In this document: positions 35,973 to 47,429 of the stretch, in pieces
Layout of the letters: the number at the start of each line of letters is the position of its first letter
Numbering within the stretch: position 1 is the first letter of the stretch
Origin: Pogonophryne albipinna
Lineage: Eukaryota; Chordata; Actinopteri; Perciformes; Artedidraconidae
Reading direction: 5' to 3'
Assembly: GCA_028583405.1 (NCBI GenBank)
Contig: JAPTMU010000289.1
Location: 55,001-119,000 of the forward strand
DNA: 64,000 nt
Made by a program: the position numbers and the translations under genes
Notes under the pieces: generated by a model
Told to the model about the DNA's origin: nothing
Seen by the model: the letters and a program-made list of their open reading frames with translations, nothing else
Databases searched by the model: none

Positions 35973-36898
35973 GACAGTTACACAGTGATATTGATTTTGA
36001 AGTTACAAATACAATATTATCATATTACAATAATAATAATAATATATATATATATTATATATATCTATAATAATAATCTATTTATATCTATAATAATAAT
36101 CTATAATAATAATAATGTAATTCATCCAATTATTATATGATGAATGAGTAAATAAATGAATCAATGGACATTGGTATAAGTACTGCATTTTATTGATCTA
36201 AATTACTTAACGTAACAAGTTAACCTTCTTCTTGGACGCAGCTATGTATGAAATCAAGTCATGTTTATTTTAAGAGTGCATTTAACGTGTACAGGGTAAC
36301 AATAACAACAGACAGACAGACAAAAAGTCCTCAGTCTAATGGAATAATCCACGAGCTCAGCCAATGAACCTAGCGATGCGAACATGGTAGTCCAGCAATG
36401 TTGTTGTAGCTGGAGTTGGCTGATAAACGCTGCTAGCCAATGTTGATTCGATGGTCAACTCTGTTCCCAGATAGTAAAACCTCTCACAAATACCGCGTAT
36501 ATAACGCAAATACCTCGGACTTAGTGATGTATTAAGACATATGACAAAACATGACATAAAACAAGCATACAGCACTGTTTAGAATCCATTTGGTCTGCTT
36601 TAGCGTAACCATGTAGGCGGCCATCTTTCACTTCTGTTGACAATATGCAGCTACCCAATTGGTGTAGCACGATCACGTGACGGACCGTGGCACTACTTTT
36701 GACCAAGATATTATTACGTTTGGAAGGGACTAGTTCTGCCAATAATTACGTGCCGAGAAGAATTGGCAGTAATTTTAGCGACAAACTTTTTTTTGGTGGA
36801 TAAGCATGACTCGTTCTTTTTTATGAACTAAAGATTGTGTAGTTCCACTTCTGTGGAGCGGGATGAAACGATAACAGGGTTCACCTTGCGGCCTATAA

Positions 36899-38600
36899 GC
36901 TCTGAGCCTGTTTTTCAGGTTTCAGGCTCGAAAATGCCACTAACACAACAAAGACTATCACTTCACTTAAATTAATCATCATTTCTCTCAAAGCAAGGTT
37001 ACATCTGTGAGTTGGATGTAGAAGTGTCAGAATCAATATAGATCTTTTTATTTTAAAGTAAATTCAGATGGAACATAGTAAAAACATGTAAATTCTAATG
37101 TCCGCCTAAAAAAAAAATTACTTATAGTAAAAACCACCCTTGAATGATGGGTTAGTAGACTAAAAGCTTTAGGAATCCAAACTATAACATATAATAAGTA
37201 CCCTGTATCAAGATTGATGCAAAACAAGTTAAATTTGACCTTTAGAGAGGTTTAGAAAAATAAAGTCCAGGCGGACTCACCTCTGGGTAATTTGGGAACC
37301 ATCAGTTCCATTTGAACTTTTTCACTGTAAAAATCATTTTATTACTTTGAATTTTCACTATAGGTATTCATTCCATCCAAATACAACTGTTGTGAAAAAA
37401 ATATATATATATAAGAACATACTCTGTTATCCTCTTAGGCAAGGCAAGTTTATTTATATAGCACTTATAGGCCCCACGGACCGAAATCGCGTCATTCGCA
37501 GGAAACAACGTCTAAGGAACCTTACTATTTAATAAACTATGAATATTTTATATCCATATAACGGGAAAAAACTAATTTAACTGATCTTTTTCATTTATTT
37601 TTTCAAAAAAACCACAATGCTAACAGTGAGCATCTGAATTAGCCCCGAGCGAAAAATGCTAACCTATTACTGCACCGAAAATCACTCCTAGCTCCCTTAT
37701 TACTTATCCTAGCTGCACATCCAACACATCGTTTTTGATCGTAAAGACACAGAATCTAACGGTGCCCACCTCAACACTGAAAGATACAAACTTGCGACGT
37801 TATCAACAAAAACGTACATCAAAACAAGTGGAGCTAGGTACTAGCATGCGCTAGGCTAATGGCTTACCTTCCTCTTTGCCTGGTCTAAACTGGTCTTCAA
37901 TGGCATTAAAACGATAAAAACGATGATGTAGTTAATCCATAGGTTAATATCCAATGTGGCTGTGTCCCCTTTGAAATGTTCTGATAATCTATAAGCAATA
38001 AAACTGCAATTCCGTTATCTGCTGTCCGCTCTGTGCTCCGTGTGCTCCGTGTGCTCTGGGTCCTGCTGTAATGCCTGCTGTGAGTAGTAAACAATAAATG
38101 AAGCCGCCTGCGTAAAGTACTTAAACTGGCTGGCATTCTTTATACTTTACGCAGGACCATATCTCTGGAACCCATTGGTCGATTCGTGTGATTTACACCT
38201 TTTTCTCAGAGCCCTAGAGAGATAAGGGTTACGACACTCCCATAGACCTCCGTTGTAAAAAATGGCGGCGCCTACTTCCGGGGTTTGGACATCGAAATAG
38301 TTCCAAATATTGTCATTTGGGCGTTGGACCTCATTCACTTACATTACGGCGCGTCGATTAGTTCCAGAGGTAAGTTGCTGAAATATCGAACTCTTTTGAA
38401 TTGTCAACTGTCTATATTGTATCAGAGGCCCTTTATGATGCTTATACTGGTCTTCATTTGTATATGCACAGCGTAATTATCTATATTTTATCTTGGTTGT
38501 TACAACCAATTTTGCTAGCATTGCCTGCTAGTTAGCTAGCGCGACTTCGTCAGCTTTGAAGGTAAGATTTCAGTAATGAATCGCTAGCAGCTTATATATC
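36899..38600. other. no gene; LINE tail scrap at 37437-37466
   Basis: GGCAAGGCAAGTTTATTTAT and TATAGCAC at 37437-37466 is the reverse of a fish LINE tail. At 38260-38330 a CpG-richer segment (AAAATGGCGGCGCC) recalls a housekeeping promoter but has no following exon. Otherwise unassigned. Confidence 0.45.
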
Positions 38601-38689
38601 AATGATGCTGGGTAACTAACAAGCAGGATTTAGATTGATTATGTGTTTTTATTGTTATTTTGGTTTTTATCTGCTGAATCAGCCTCCCT

Positions 38690-40629
38690 GTTCCCAGATG
38701 CAGCTCCACGCTAGGGGTGATGGACATCTCATCCAAGGTGAGCACATATTTCTTCTCCATCTCACTCATGCCATCTGCCTTCAGCCTCAGCATATCAAAC
38801 ACCTCCCCCAACACTCCTGGCTCCAGTTTGACGTGCTGCATCCTCCTCTGAATGGTCCTGATGTCAGGCAGAGGCATATTCATGGCTTGGAGGGTTTTAT
38901 ATCCTGTAGTGCCACAACAGAACCTTAGTTGTATTGCTTTTTTCACGGTTTCTTTCCCCCACCGTATCCCACCTTTTTTTGATTGCCCAAGTGCTCTAAT
39001 TTGGTCTGTGTTGAAGATTTTTTTTAAACTTTAGATTAATCAAATTGTGTTTGATTAATGCCGAATTAATCCTTTTCTGGTTTACCAGAGCCCTCTCTGG
39101 TCTCTTTCTTAGTAATCTCTCCCTTCTCAGTTGCCTCATTAGATCCTCCACGTGAGCCCGGTCACAACTGGCCCTTGGCAGTCTGGTCCCTGGAGGACCT
39201 GACCCTGGCAAACTGGCCTCTTCATAGCTGACCCCTGACTGACTGGCTCCTTGCACACTGATCTCTGGTAAGGTGGCCTCTTGATTGTCGGCCCCTGACA
39301 TACTGGCCCCTGGCAGTCTGCTGACATCTGTCTCACTCTCTCTGTCTATTATGTCCCTTTCATTCCCTTGGAACTCCACCTCAATATCTCCCTGAATCTC
39401 TGTAACAATAACAAGGCAATCATGCTGTTATATCCAATCCAATCCAATCCACTTTATTTCTATAGCACAGTTTAAAAACAGAGGGTTTGCCAAAGTGCTT
39501 CACAATGAACATAACATTATAATAAAATATAATATTACACGAAAAGATAAAAAAAGCACACATAAGAATAAATACAAGGCACATAAAGGCTATGGACAGA
39601 CAGTAAAAGCATACAAATAGGTAAGACATAGCTCAGACTGACTGGTAAGCGAGGGAAAAGAGGTGGGTTTTTAGGCGGGACTTAAAAGCTTCAAGAGTGG
39701 GCGACAATTTAACATGAGGGGGCAGGTCGTTCCAGAGCCTGGGGGCTACCGATGAGAACGCTCGGTCTCCCCTGGTCTTTTTCTTTGTCTTTGGGACTAC
39801 AAGCAGCTGCTGATCAGCCGACCTCAAAGCCCTTGAGGGGGTGTACACCTGTAAGAGGTCGGAGATGTACTCTGGGGCCAGCCCATTAAGAGATTTAAAA
39901 ACAAACAATGTGTATGCTGCCTTTACATGTGCACCTATTGTCATTTAAGGGTACACTACACTCCTATAGTGACATTCATCTAAGTTCGTCTATTGGCAAT
40001 GTTAAAGTATGAAGAAATCTGTAGATTATCTACATGTGGTATATGAGTCTTCAGAGAATCCCTGAACCCTGGTAGTTTTGAAGCTGTATAATCTGAAGGT
40101 TGCATTAGGAGTGTAGTCTATCCTTGAATTATATAACATGGGAAACATTGTTAGCTTCATATATCATACCAATGTTTGATGTGCCATAATAGGTGTGGTC
40201 ATCATTCCTGACATTAACAGCTGGAGGCATACTCCTTGACGTGGATTTCCTCCTTTTCAGCTTAGGCCGATGTATAAATACTGTTGGAACAGCATCTGGC
40301 CTCAACCTCAAATTTCCTCCTGATTTGTTGCCAATATATTGGTCGTCTTCAAAGTGTACCTGTAGGTAGGTAGGTTTGATCAGTTTCCACTGCACACTTC
40401 AAATGTCATTGAAGAGTCATAATTCTCTACACTTGGAAATATGATGCCCTTTAAAATGTTAACAAGTCATGTCACCTCTGTGAACATTACTTACATGACG
40501 TGTTTTCTGCTGTTGTTGTCCTCTGTCAGACACATGTTTTGTCTGTTGACCATTGCCATCCATCTCTTCCTTCGCTCTACGTCCTTAGGGAAGCCATACA
40601 TCCGGAACCCCTTCTCGGATCGATTAGAG
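38690..40629 (-). pseudogene. THAP/P-element-like transposon gene, split by two insertions
   Basis: Minus-strand exons: 40629-40495 gives EKGFRMYGFPKDVERRKRW, the middle of a THAP domain. 40359-40170 gives HFEDDQYIGNKSGGNLRLRP and DAVPTVF, the rest of the THAP domain. 39399-38690 gives a proline/serine-rich linker, a basic helical segment, then AIQLRFCCGTTGYKTLQ, PDIRTIQRRMQHVK and VLTLDEMSITPSVEL, the start of a P-element/THAP9 type transposase core. A run of A residues near 39025 causes a frameshift. The N-terminal CxxC of the THAP domain is cut off by the hAT element at 40630. An L2 fragment occupies the intron at 39430-39945. The catalytic remainder is absent. P-type transposases act by cut-and-paste; this copy cannot. 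Confidence 0.7.
39430..39945 (-). mobile_element. L2-like LINE 3' fragment
   Basis: The minus strand reads AYTLFVFKSLNGLAPEYISD, PSRALRSAD, AFSSVAPRLWNDLP and FKSRLKTHLFSLAY, the end of an L2-type ORF2. A 3' UTR and a (TTGGA)n tail follow at 39430-39460. It sits in an intron of the P-element-like gene. Confidence 0.85.
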
Positions 40630-41089
40630 CAGGGGTTCCCAACCCCCGGTCTGCGGACCGGTACCGGGCCGCGGAGGTGTTACTGCCGGGCCGCGAAATA
40701 GCTGTGAGTTTATCGTAATATTTGCAGAATTATAAATATATAAAATATTTTATCATAATATTTTTTTCAAAAAGTGTTTAATGTTCGCACCTATACCAGT
40801 CATATTATTTCATCCAGTAGCCTAGTTAATCTTTCACCAGATAACCGTTGAAAATGGCTTTTATGATGTTCCGAGGGATTCGGCAACTCAGCCTGGTCTC
40901 AGCCTCTCGTGCGCACGAGAAAGTTACCGGTGCACCAAGTAGGAAGAGGAGCGCACAGGAGACAACCGTTTAATTGCAGACTGTTATGTTTATGTGGGGA
41001 AATGGCAGTGCATACATTATTTGAGATATATTTCAAACTCAACTTCATTTTAAGGACATGTCGGCCAGGGGTGTAGAGCTATATGTTTA

Positions 41090-41224
41090 TTTTATTAGCT
41101 TTTCTTTTTAATGACTGATTTTAAATGCCATTTTCTTAATGTCTTTAATTTTTTTGTAAAGCACTTTGAATTGCCTTGTGTTGAAAAGTGCTATATAAAT
41201 AAACTTGCCTTGACTTGCCTTTGT
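41090..41224 (+). mobile_element. LINE 3' end inserted in hAT copy 2
   Basis: Absent from copy 1, which reads GAGCTATTTGTTTAAGCACC without interruption. Here TTTTATTAGC..TATAAATAAACTTGCC..TTGCCT is flanked by TGTTTA on both sides, a probable target duplication. Confidence 0.8.
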
Positions 41225-41847
41225 TTAAGCACCGGATTGGCAAAACAGGAGAGTAAACCATTCTGCCTTGATCTATGAATTCATGTCCGGGACTCTCACG
41301 GTATCTGCTGCCCGCAGCTGTTTATAGAAGGAAAGCCTCCTTCACTTCATGAAATGGCTGCAGGCAGCATCAGGAGGCAGCGGGACGTGTAACTCCGCTT
41401 CTGAGAAGTGCAGCACCAGCGCGCCGAGAGCTGTGCCTTTTTACGCACACCGCCTTCGCTGTGTTTACCTTCATCAGAACAGCGAGTGACTGCAGGCTGC
41501 TACGTGTTAACCACACACACCTCTACACACATCTCTACACACATCGAACTGCCCGATTACTCCCCCTTGTATTAGTTTTATGAAGGAGATGTCCAGTCAC
41601 CAAGGTGCATGATGTGTGTGTGTGCTCTGCTCAGCTCAGTGTTTGTGTCTGTCCGACACTGGAATTTGTTTTCAAATGACCATGAACAGTAATTTACACA
41701 CATCTGCTAACTCCATAGGTAGCCTATATGCGGGTGTTCCCAAAATAAATTTGTTTAATCTTAATCTCGATGTAGTGCTAAATGCTGTCGGACGTGCACC
41801 GGAACGAACGTCACTATCATAATATCTTCTGAAAACAAATGCCAGTG

Positions 41848-41972
<125 letters not shown>

Positions 41973-42027
41973 CCTTCATAATGCGCCTTCTCCTTGTTTT
42001 CCCATGATTATCCGTAAATAATACAAA

Positions 42028-42490
42028 CATATTACCGCCCTCCATAAAGCAGCAGAGAGACTGTAAAGGAGGAGATGAAATGCAAAGCAGTTCAAGAACC
42101 GTGGCATGATGGGGGCTGCAGATGTAGCTGGGCAGATGGCTGCCTCAAAGAGTTACAGCGAGCTGATGGACAAAGTGGGAGGAGTCAGAATCAGAGGAGA
42201 TGGTCGAGCAGAATGTGCGGTGGCCGGGGTCGCGGCTTGAGATAAACCAGAGGAGAGGGGAAGGGAATCAACGGGAATGAGTGAGTTTACACATAAACAC
42301 ACTTATAAGCGCACATTTAAAGAACTTGAATTGACTTGATAAATAAGTGAAGATAAAAAGTTGTATTAACCATGAATTAATCAATTGGTAAATTAAAAAT
42401 AGCAGTAAAGAGGAAACTATTAAAGTAAAATGAGAATCATCCTAAAACACACTGAGGGATAAAGGGGGATACATGACAGAATATAACCAT
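42028..42490. other. no gene seen
   Basis: No supported feature. A purine-rich stretch at 42050-42270 has no recognisable exon. Confidence 0.4.
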
Positions 42491-43366
42491 ATGTGACCCG
42501 CTCTATCGAAATCAGTCGGAAGTCGTAACGGCTCATTTCAAAATAAACGTGGATTTACGTAAAAAACTATTTTTTCGGGGTTCGGGTGTTTTGTTTGATT
42601 TTAAACAAACAAAGTCTTGGCTTTCAGAATATGAAACTTTTTTTCCCAAATCACACGATAAATACATTTTTGAAGCTTGTAAAGGGACGAAGACAGGCAG
42701 CTCTCACTCGCAATCTGCTCTTCCGCTGTCCCCCCCTCCCTCCGGCTGAAATTATGAATGTAAGAGTATAGTAATCATAGATAACACGGCAGGGTCCGTT
42801 ACAGTTTGTTTTCATCTGATTTCAATTAAACAAAGTCTTGGCTTTCAGAATATTAAACTTGTTTTGGCAAATTCAGAGGATAAATACAACTTTCAAGCTT
42901 GTAACGGCATAATTACAAGCGGAGAACGGAGTAATTTAACGTCACAGCAGGCATAACAACAGCCGGTGTTTCTCGTGAGTGTTTTCCCCGGGAAACAAAC
43001 ACAATACACACAAACGCAAAATTACACAAACACACACACGCACACACACGTATACACACACACACCACTCGCGAGCTTCCCCTCCAAACGAAAATATCTT
43101 CCCTCCGTAGTATTTTGATCATTTGCTCCGCTAATAATCAATCAGATCGATTGATTCCAGAGAAGAGAAAACTTTGAAGGCCTTTTTCTCAAAATGATGA
43201 CTCTGTAACAGTCATTATATAATGTGACATATTTCGCTTAATATTTGGAGTACAAAAACAATCCTGATATCATTAGAAAGCTAGGAATCTCCTCTTTCCA
43301 ACAGTGTATACAACTCAAAATGTGTCTTCGGGTCAAAGCGACTGATTTCGATGGAGCAGGTCACAT
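42491..43366. mobile_element. non-autonomous TIR element, 876 bp
   Basis: The left end ATGTGACCCGCTCTATCGAA plus ATCAGTCG matches the reverse complement of the right end (43339-43366) at 26 of 28 positions. Inside, a segment around AAAGTCTTGGCTTTCAGAAT occurs twice (about 42610 and 42832). No transposase frame. The target duplication is ambiguous because AT precedes the repeat on both sides. Confidence 0.7.
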
Positions 43367-43736
43367 ATTCTTCAATCTTTTCATCATGTTAACAAATCAT
43401 TCTTCAAGAGATTTTTATTCACTTGTGAATAAAGTAGTGGTCTTAGTTGTTACAATGTTGAACACCATTAAAGGGGTAGTTTTAGGAACCGCTCTAAGAC
43501 AAACCTTTATTTGAATGTATAATGTTAGAGGGAGAGCTAGTGCCAAGCCAAATATAGTATTCCAATCTATAAATTATTGATTTCACCATTGTGCCATGGT
43601 GATTACCATAGGAGGGCTTTCGGATGGACATACGAAATGACATCTGTTTTTAAATCCTTCATAAAGTAGGGAGTAATTGTTGCATGTTCGGACACCCTGG
43701 GTTCCACACACTGCTAAAGAATTTAACATTGTTTTT
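43367..43736. other. no gene seen
   Basis: AT-rich sequence; no supported exon. Confidence 0.4.
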
Positions 43737-44124
43737 CGAGACACGGCAGGCAAAAACATTGTTTTTCAAGTACTGGTCAATTTTGAGATTTTGTGCTATT
43801 TTGATTCTATAACATGTTTTCTTTCAGGCTTTTGGAAGGAAAACGTACAAAATACACATTTAAGTGTTTATTTTACTATAGTTTGTCTATTTGCGTCTGT
43901 AGATTTCTCCTAAATTCACCAAAAGTTAGCATTCTAGCGTAACATAAAGTACCGCGGCCGCTGTGTGCACCATGTCAACAGAGATATCGCTGGAAAGCTG
44001 TGTCTCTCCTGCACAATCTCATCGGATCCAAATATGGTCATTTCCTTTGTATCAGCAACCAATCGTGAAAGCACAAAGGGGTCTTAAACCAAGAAACAAA
44101 ATCTCATTGGCTGGTGTCAATTTC
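43737..44124 (+). mobile_element. ISL2EU 5' fragment, duplicate of 52714-53095
   Basis: Nearly identical over about 385 bp to the 5' region and first coding exon of the YqaJ gene at 52714-53095, beginning CGAGACACGGCAGG in both. It keeps the start codon (ATGTCAACAGAGATATCGCT) and about 45 codons, then changes to unrelated sequence after CTCATTGGCTGGTGTC. Confidence 0.9.
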
Positions 44125-44769
44125 TGACAACGTGATTCGTTCAGATGCGTCACGTGGTGTGCTAAAACACTTCCTGGTTAGCTTTCCGCTAGAAATTAAA
44201 ATCTCAAAATGGCAAAAGAACGGCGAAAAAAACGTTCACAGAGAAGACGACAACAATTGTCACTTGCACGAAGCAAGGTTATACAAAAAACAAATGACCC
44301 CGAACATGAAATACCTTCACGGAGTGCGTCGAGGCGCAAGCTGTCATCCAAAGAACAGGAGGGTTTAGCTAGCGCCTCACTGCAATCTTTAAAGGTCGTT
44401 TTCTCAAAATGAGTTTTTTCTCCTACTCTGAGTTCGAAATTTCAACTTCAGTAGCACGTAGAGACACCACACCTTCCAGTTATATTCCTATCAATATTAT
44501 GAAGGCTTTTACAGAAGGGTTTGTTCATATATCATTCATAGCCTGAATTATACAACATTTTATACCTAAAAACATGGCGAAAATGGATATTTTAGGGCTG
44601 TTGACAGTATTTTCTGCTTTATGGAGTGATAAAGAGAGATATCCAATATCCCTTCTGTAAAAGCCTTAGATACTAATATGACTACAAAATGAAACAAGAA
44701 TTTTGAACCTGGCTTTATCCAAAGTTCAGATTTCGATTCCTGAAATGTGTTAAAATATGTGCATATTTA
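44125..44769. other. unassigned; includes a basic open frame at 44209-44412
   Basis: ATGGCAAAAGAACGG at 44209 opens 67 codons of strongly basic, Ser/Gln-rich protein (MAKERRKKRSQRRRQQ...). A possible donor after CTTTAAAG|GTCG would make it a first exon. I do not recognise it. The rest is AT-rich. Confidence 0.3.
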
Positions 44770-46173
44770 GGCAAGGCAAGGCAAGTTTATTTATATAGCA
44801 CTTTTCAACACAAGGCAATTCAAAGTGCTTTACAAAAAATGAAAGACATTAAGAAAATGGCATTTAAAATCAGTCATTAAAAAGAAAAGCAAATAAAATA
44901 AACATTAAAAGAAAAAAATACATGAATAAAAGTTACAGTGCAGTCTAAGATGTGAATAGTTCAATTAAAAGCAGCGACAAAAAGAAAAGTCTTCAGCCTG
45001 GATTTAAAAGTAGTCAGAGTTGCAGCGGACCTGCAGATTTCTGGGAGTTTGTTCCAGATATTTGGAGCATAATAACTAAACGCTGCTTCTCCATGTTTAG
45101 TTCTGACTCTGGGGACAGAAAGCTGACCAGTCCCTGAAGACCTGAGAGATCTGGATGGTTCATAATTTAGCAGGAGGTCAGAAATGTATTTTGGGCCTAA
45201 ACCATTCAGTGCTTTATAAACCAGCAGCAGTATTTTGAAATCTATTCTTTGACACACAGGAAGCCAGTGTAAAGACTTCAGAACAGGAGTGATGTGATCC
45301 ACTTTCTTAGTGTTAGTGAGGACTCGAGCAGCGGCGTTCTGAATCAGCTGCAGCTTTCTAATAGATTTTTTAGTGAGACCTGTAAAGACACCATTACAGT
45401 AGTCCAGTCTACTGAAGATAAAAGCATGGACAAGTTTTTCCAAATCCTGCTGTGACATTAGTCTTTTAACCCTAGATATATTCTTTAGGTGATAGTAGGC
45501 TGATTTAGTAACTGTTTTAATATGACTGTTGAAACTCAGGTCAGAGTCCATGACTACACCTAGATTTCTGGCTTTATCTGTTGTTTTGAACATTGCAGAC
45601 TGAAGCTCAGTGCTAACTTTTATACGTTCTGCCTTGGCTCCAAAAACCATTACCTCAGTTTTATCTTTGTTTAATTGGAGAAAGTTCTGACACATCCAGT
45701 CATTGATTTGTTCAATGCACTTACTCAGTGTTTGAATTGGAGCATAGTCTCCTGGTGAAATTGTTACATAAATTTGTGTGTCATCCGCATAGCTATGGTA
45801 ACTTATTTTGTTGTTCTTCATTATCTGAGCCAGTGGTAGCATGTAGACGTTAAAGAGAAGAGGCCCCAAGATGGAGCCTTGAGGTACCCCACATGTCATA
45901 TTTGTCAACTCAGATGTGTATTTACCTATAGAAACAAAGTTGTTTCTGTCCTTTAAGTAGGATTCAAACCAATTTAGAACTGTTTCCGAAAGTCCCACCC
46001 AGTTTTCCAGTCGGTCTAGTAATATGTTGTGGTCAACAGTGTCAAACGCAGCACTGAGATCTAATAATACTAACACTGAAGTTCTGCCACTGTCTGTGTT
46101 TAAGTGGATGTCATTAAAGACCTTTACAAGAGCAGTCTCAGTGCTGTGGTTTGGAATGAGATAATGGATAATT
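44770..46173 (-). mobile_element. L2-type LINE, 5'-truncated, with target duplication
   Basis: The minus strand (46214-44961) carries LLDLSAAFDTVDHNILLDRL, CGVPQGSILGPLLFNVYM, SYADDTQIYV, RNLGVVMDSDLSF, SRLDYCNGVF, LHWLPVCQRIDFK and FKSRLKTFLFVAAF, an uninterrupted C-terminal half of ORF2. A 3' UTR and CTTGCC-type tail follow at 44770-44830. TGCATATTTA flanks it at 44760-44769 and 46174-46183, a 10-bp target duplication. The open frame and clean duplication suggest a fairly recent insertion; 5' truncation leaves it without endonuclease. Confidence 0.9.
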
Positions 46174-46183
46174 TGCATATTTA

Positions 46184-46690
46184 AACATGCTATTTCAGAA
46201 AACTTGTAATACAAAAGACAATTGCCTTATTGTAAGTAATTAACTAGAGAAATTTCTAGCTGATACCTTTAAGTTAAAAAAATTACCCTATTCACCTGGG
46301 GTGTCTCGCCTTAAGGAATGGGAGGCTCCAGCTATCTTGATAAACCAGTTCAACTCTCGGTCACAAAATGGTTTACGGCTGTGGGAACACTGGCTTCGAG
46401 GCCATTAAGGGTCAGACGCAAGTGATTCAGGGTGCCCAGCTGTTTAGTCTATCTCCCCAAATATGTTGTTTACTCTCTCTGAACTAGTTAAAAGGGATAT
46501 CGAGAGAGAGGCACGGCAGATTTGACATGGCAACCCACCCGTGCAGTCAGAACCTTTGACTGTGTAACTTGTGATGTGAATTTCTCCGGCCGATGCTTGT
46601 ATTAAAGATCCGTGCTTGACATCAAAGCTCCAACTCTCCTCGTGTCTCTCTGAGTCCTGACTCTCCATTGCTGCAGAAGTTTCCCTTACA
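46184..46690. other. possible remnant of a retroviral 5' LTR/leader
   Basis: GTATTAAAGATCCGTGCTTG at about 46601 followed by a CT-rich stretch looks like the polyadenylation/R-U5 part of an LTR, just upstream of the gag region. No second LTR is present for comparison and no primer-binding site is clear. GTGTCTCGCCTTAA at 46301-46314 is the exact reverse complement of 52708-52721. Confidence 0.3.
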
Positions 46691-47422
46691 GGAGGAGTAT
46701 TGGAGTTGGACGGTCTCCCCACAGCTACACGTGTCAAAGACTTGGAGTATGAGGTAAGACTCCTATCTGGTGAAGTCAACCAACTGAAGGAGGAACTCAA
46801 AAGAAGAGAGGAAGAAGGTTCTCCAGACACAACAACAGTAACTAAAGCTATAAGACTCAATAACTGCACAAGACTCATGCTACCGGTAATAGCGGCTGGA
46901 AAAGGGGGATTTCAATACCAATAATGGACTCACAGGGACATGGAAGCATCAGTGGGAAAACTACCTCCACTCACGAAAGGAGGTCAGAAGTGGGTGAATG
47001 ATCTGGAGAGATACACAGACCAAGACCACCTGTGCTTGGGAGACATGAGGGCCCTGCTCGGACGGATTGAAGGGCGACTTGAGGCAAAAGCAATAGATTC
47101 TGAGGCAAATTGCAAGCACGACCCAGATGACACTTCATTCAACTACATCAGGTCGAATTATTGGGCTGCTATTCGTCACATCTACCCGACAACACACAGT
47201 TTACATGCGCTCACCAGCTTGAGGAAGGAGCCGGGGGAAGACATGCATGCCTTCCTGAAGAGATGTGAAGGAGTGTGGGAGGCTAGCATGGGTGAACGAC
47301 ATTATCTTTCTCCATCTGTTGAAATGTTGTGGAAGAACGCTGTCATTAAAGCCCTTCCCCCAGCAGTGCAGGCACGCCTGGAAGAAGTGGTGGGATTAGA
47401 CACTAAAACCGCTGAAGAATAG
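46691..47422 (+). pseudogene. endogenous retrovirus gag, matrix/capsid region
   Basis: A short coiled-coil-like segment at 46700-46920 ends in a stop. The frame at 46940-47422 (160 codons) has the helical make-up of a capsid, with RKEPGEDMHAFLKRCEGVWE resembling the conserved Gag region before the zinc knuckle. It stops at 47420 and the product resumes in another frame at about 47430, so gag is broken in at least two places. Confidence 0.65.
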
Positions 47423-47429
47423 ACAACAT

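Larger units (their letters stand above)
33868..36895 (-). mobile_element. 3.0-kb inverted-arm DNA transposon with XPG-like nuclease gene
   Basis: Both ends read TAGGCCGCAAGGTGAACC inward and are flanked by TAA (33865-33867 and 36896-36898), a 3-bp target duplication. The arms are 33868-34939 and 35828-36895, about 1.07 kb of near-perfect reverse complement; they differ mainly in about 25 bp just inside the tips and in the (TAA)n stretch. The 0.9-kb centre holds most of a minus-strand gene whose first 50 codons lie in the right arm and are repeated, cut off, in the left arm. I infer that an ancestral element lost one end and gained an inverted copy of the other. XPG domains are reported for Academ transposons, which also make 3-4 bp duplications; that relationship is untested here. 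Confidence 0.75.

Noticed and set aside
38260..38350. CpG-rich housekeeping promoter
   Set aside because: AAAATGGCGGCGCC is suggestive, but no first exon with a donor follows on either strand.
46601..46690. Defined 5' LTR and primer-binding site for the retrovirus
   Set aside because: Only an ATTAAA and a CT-rich stretch are visible; no second LTR and no tRNA-complementary sequence could be identified.
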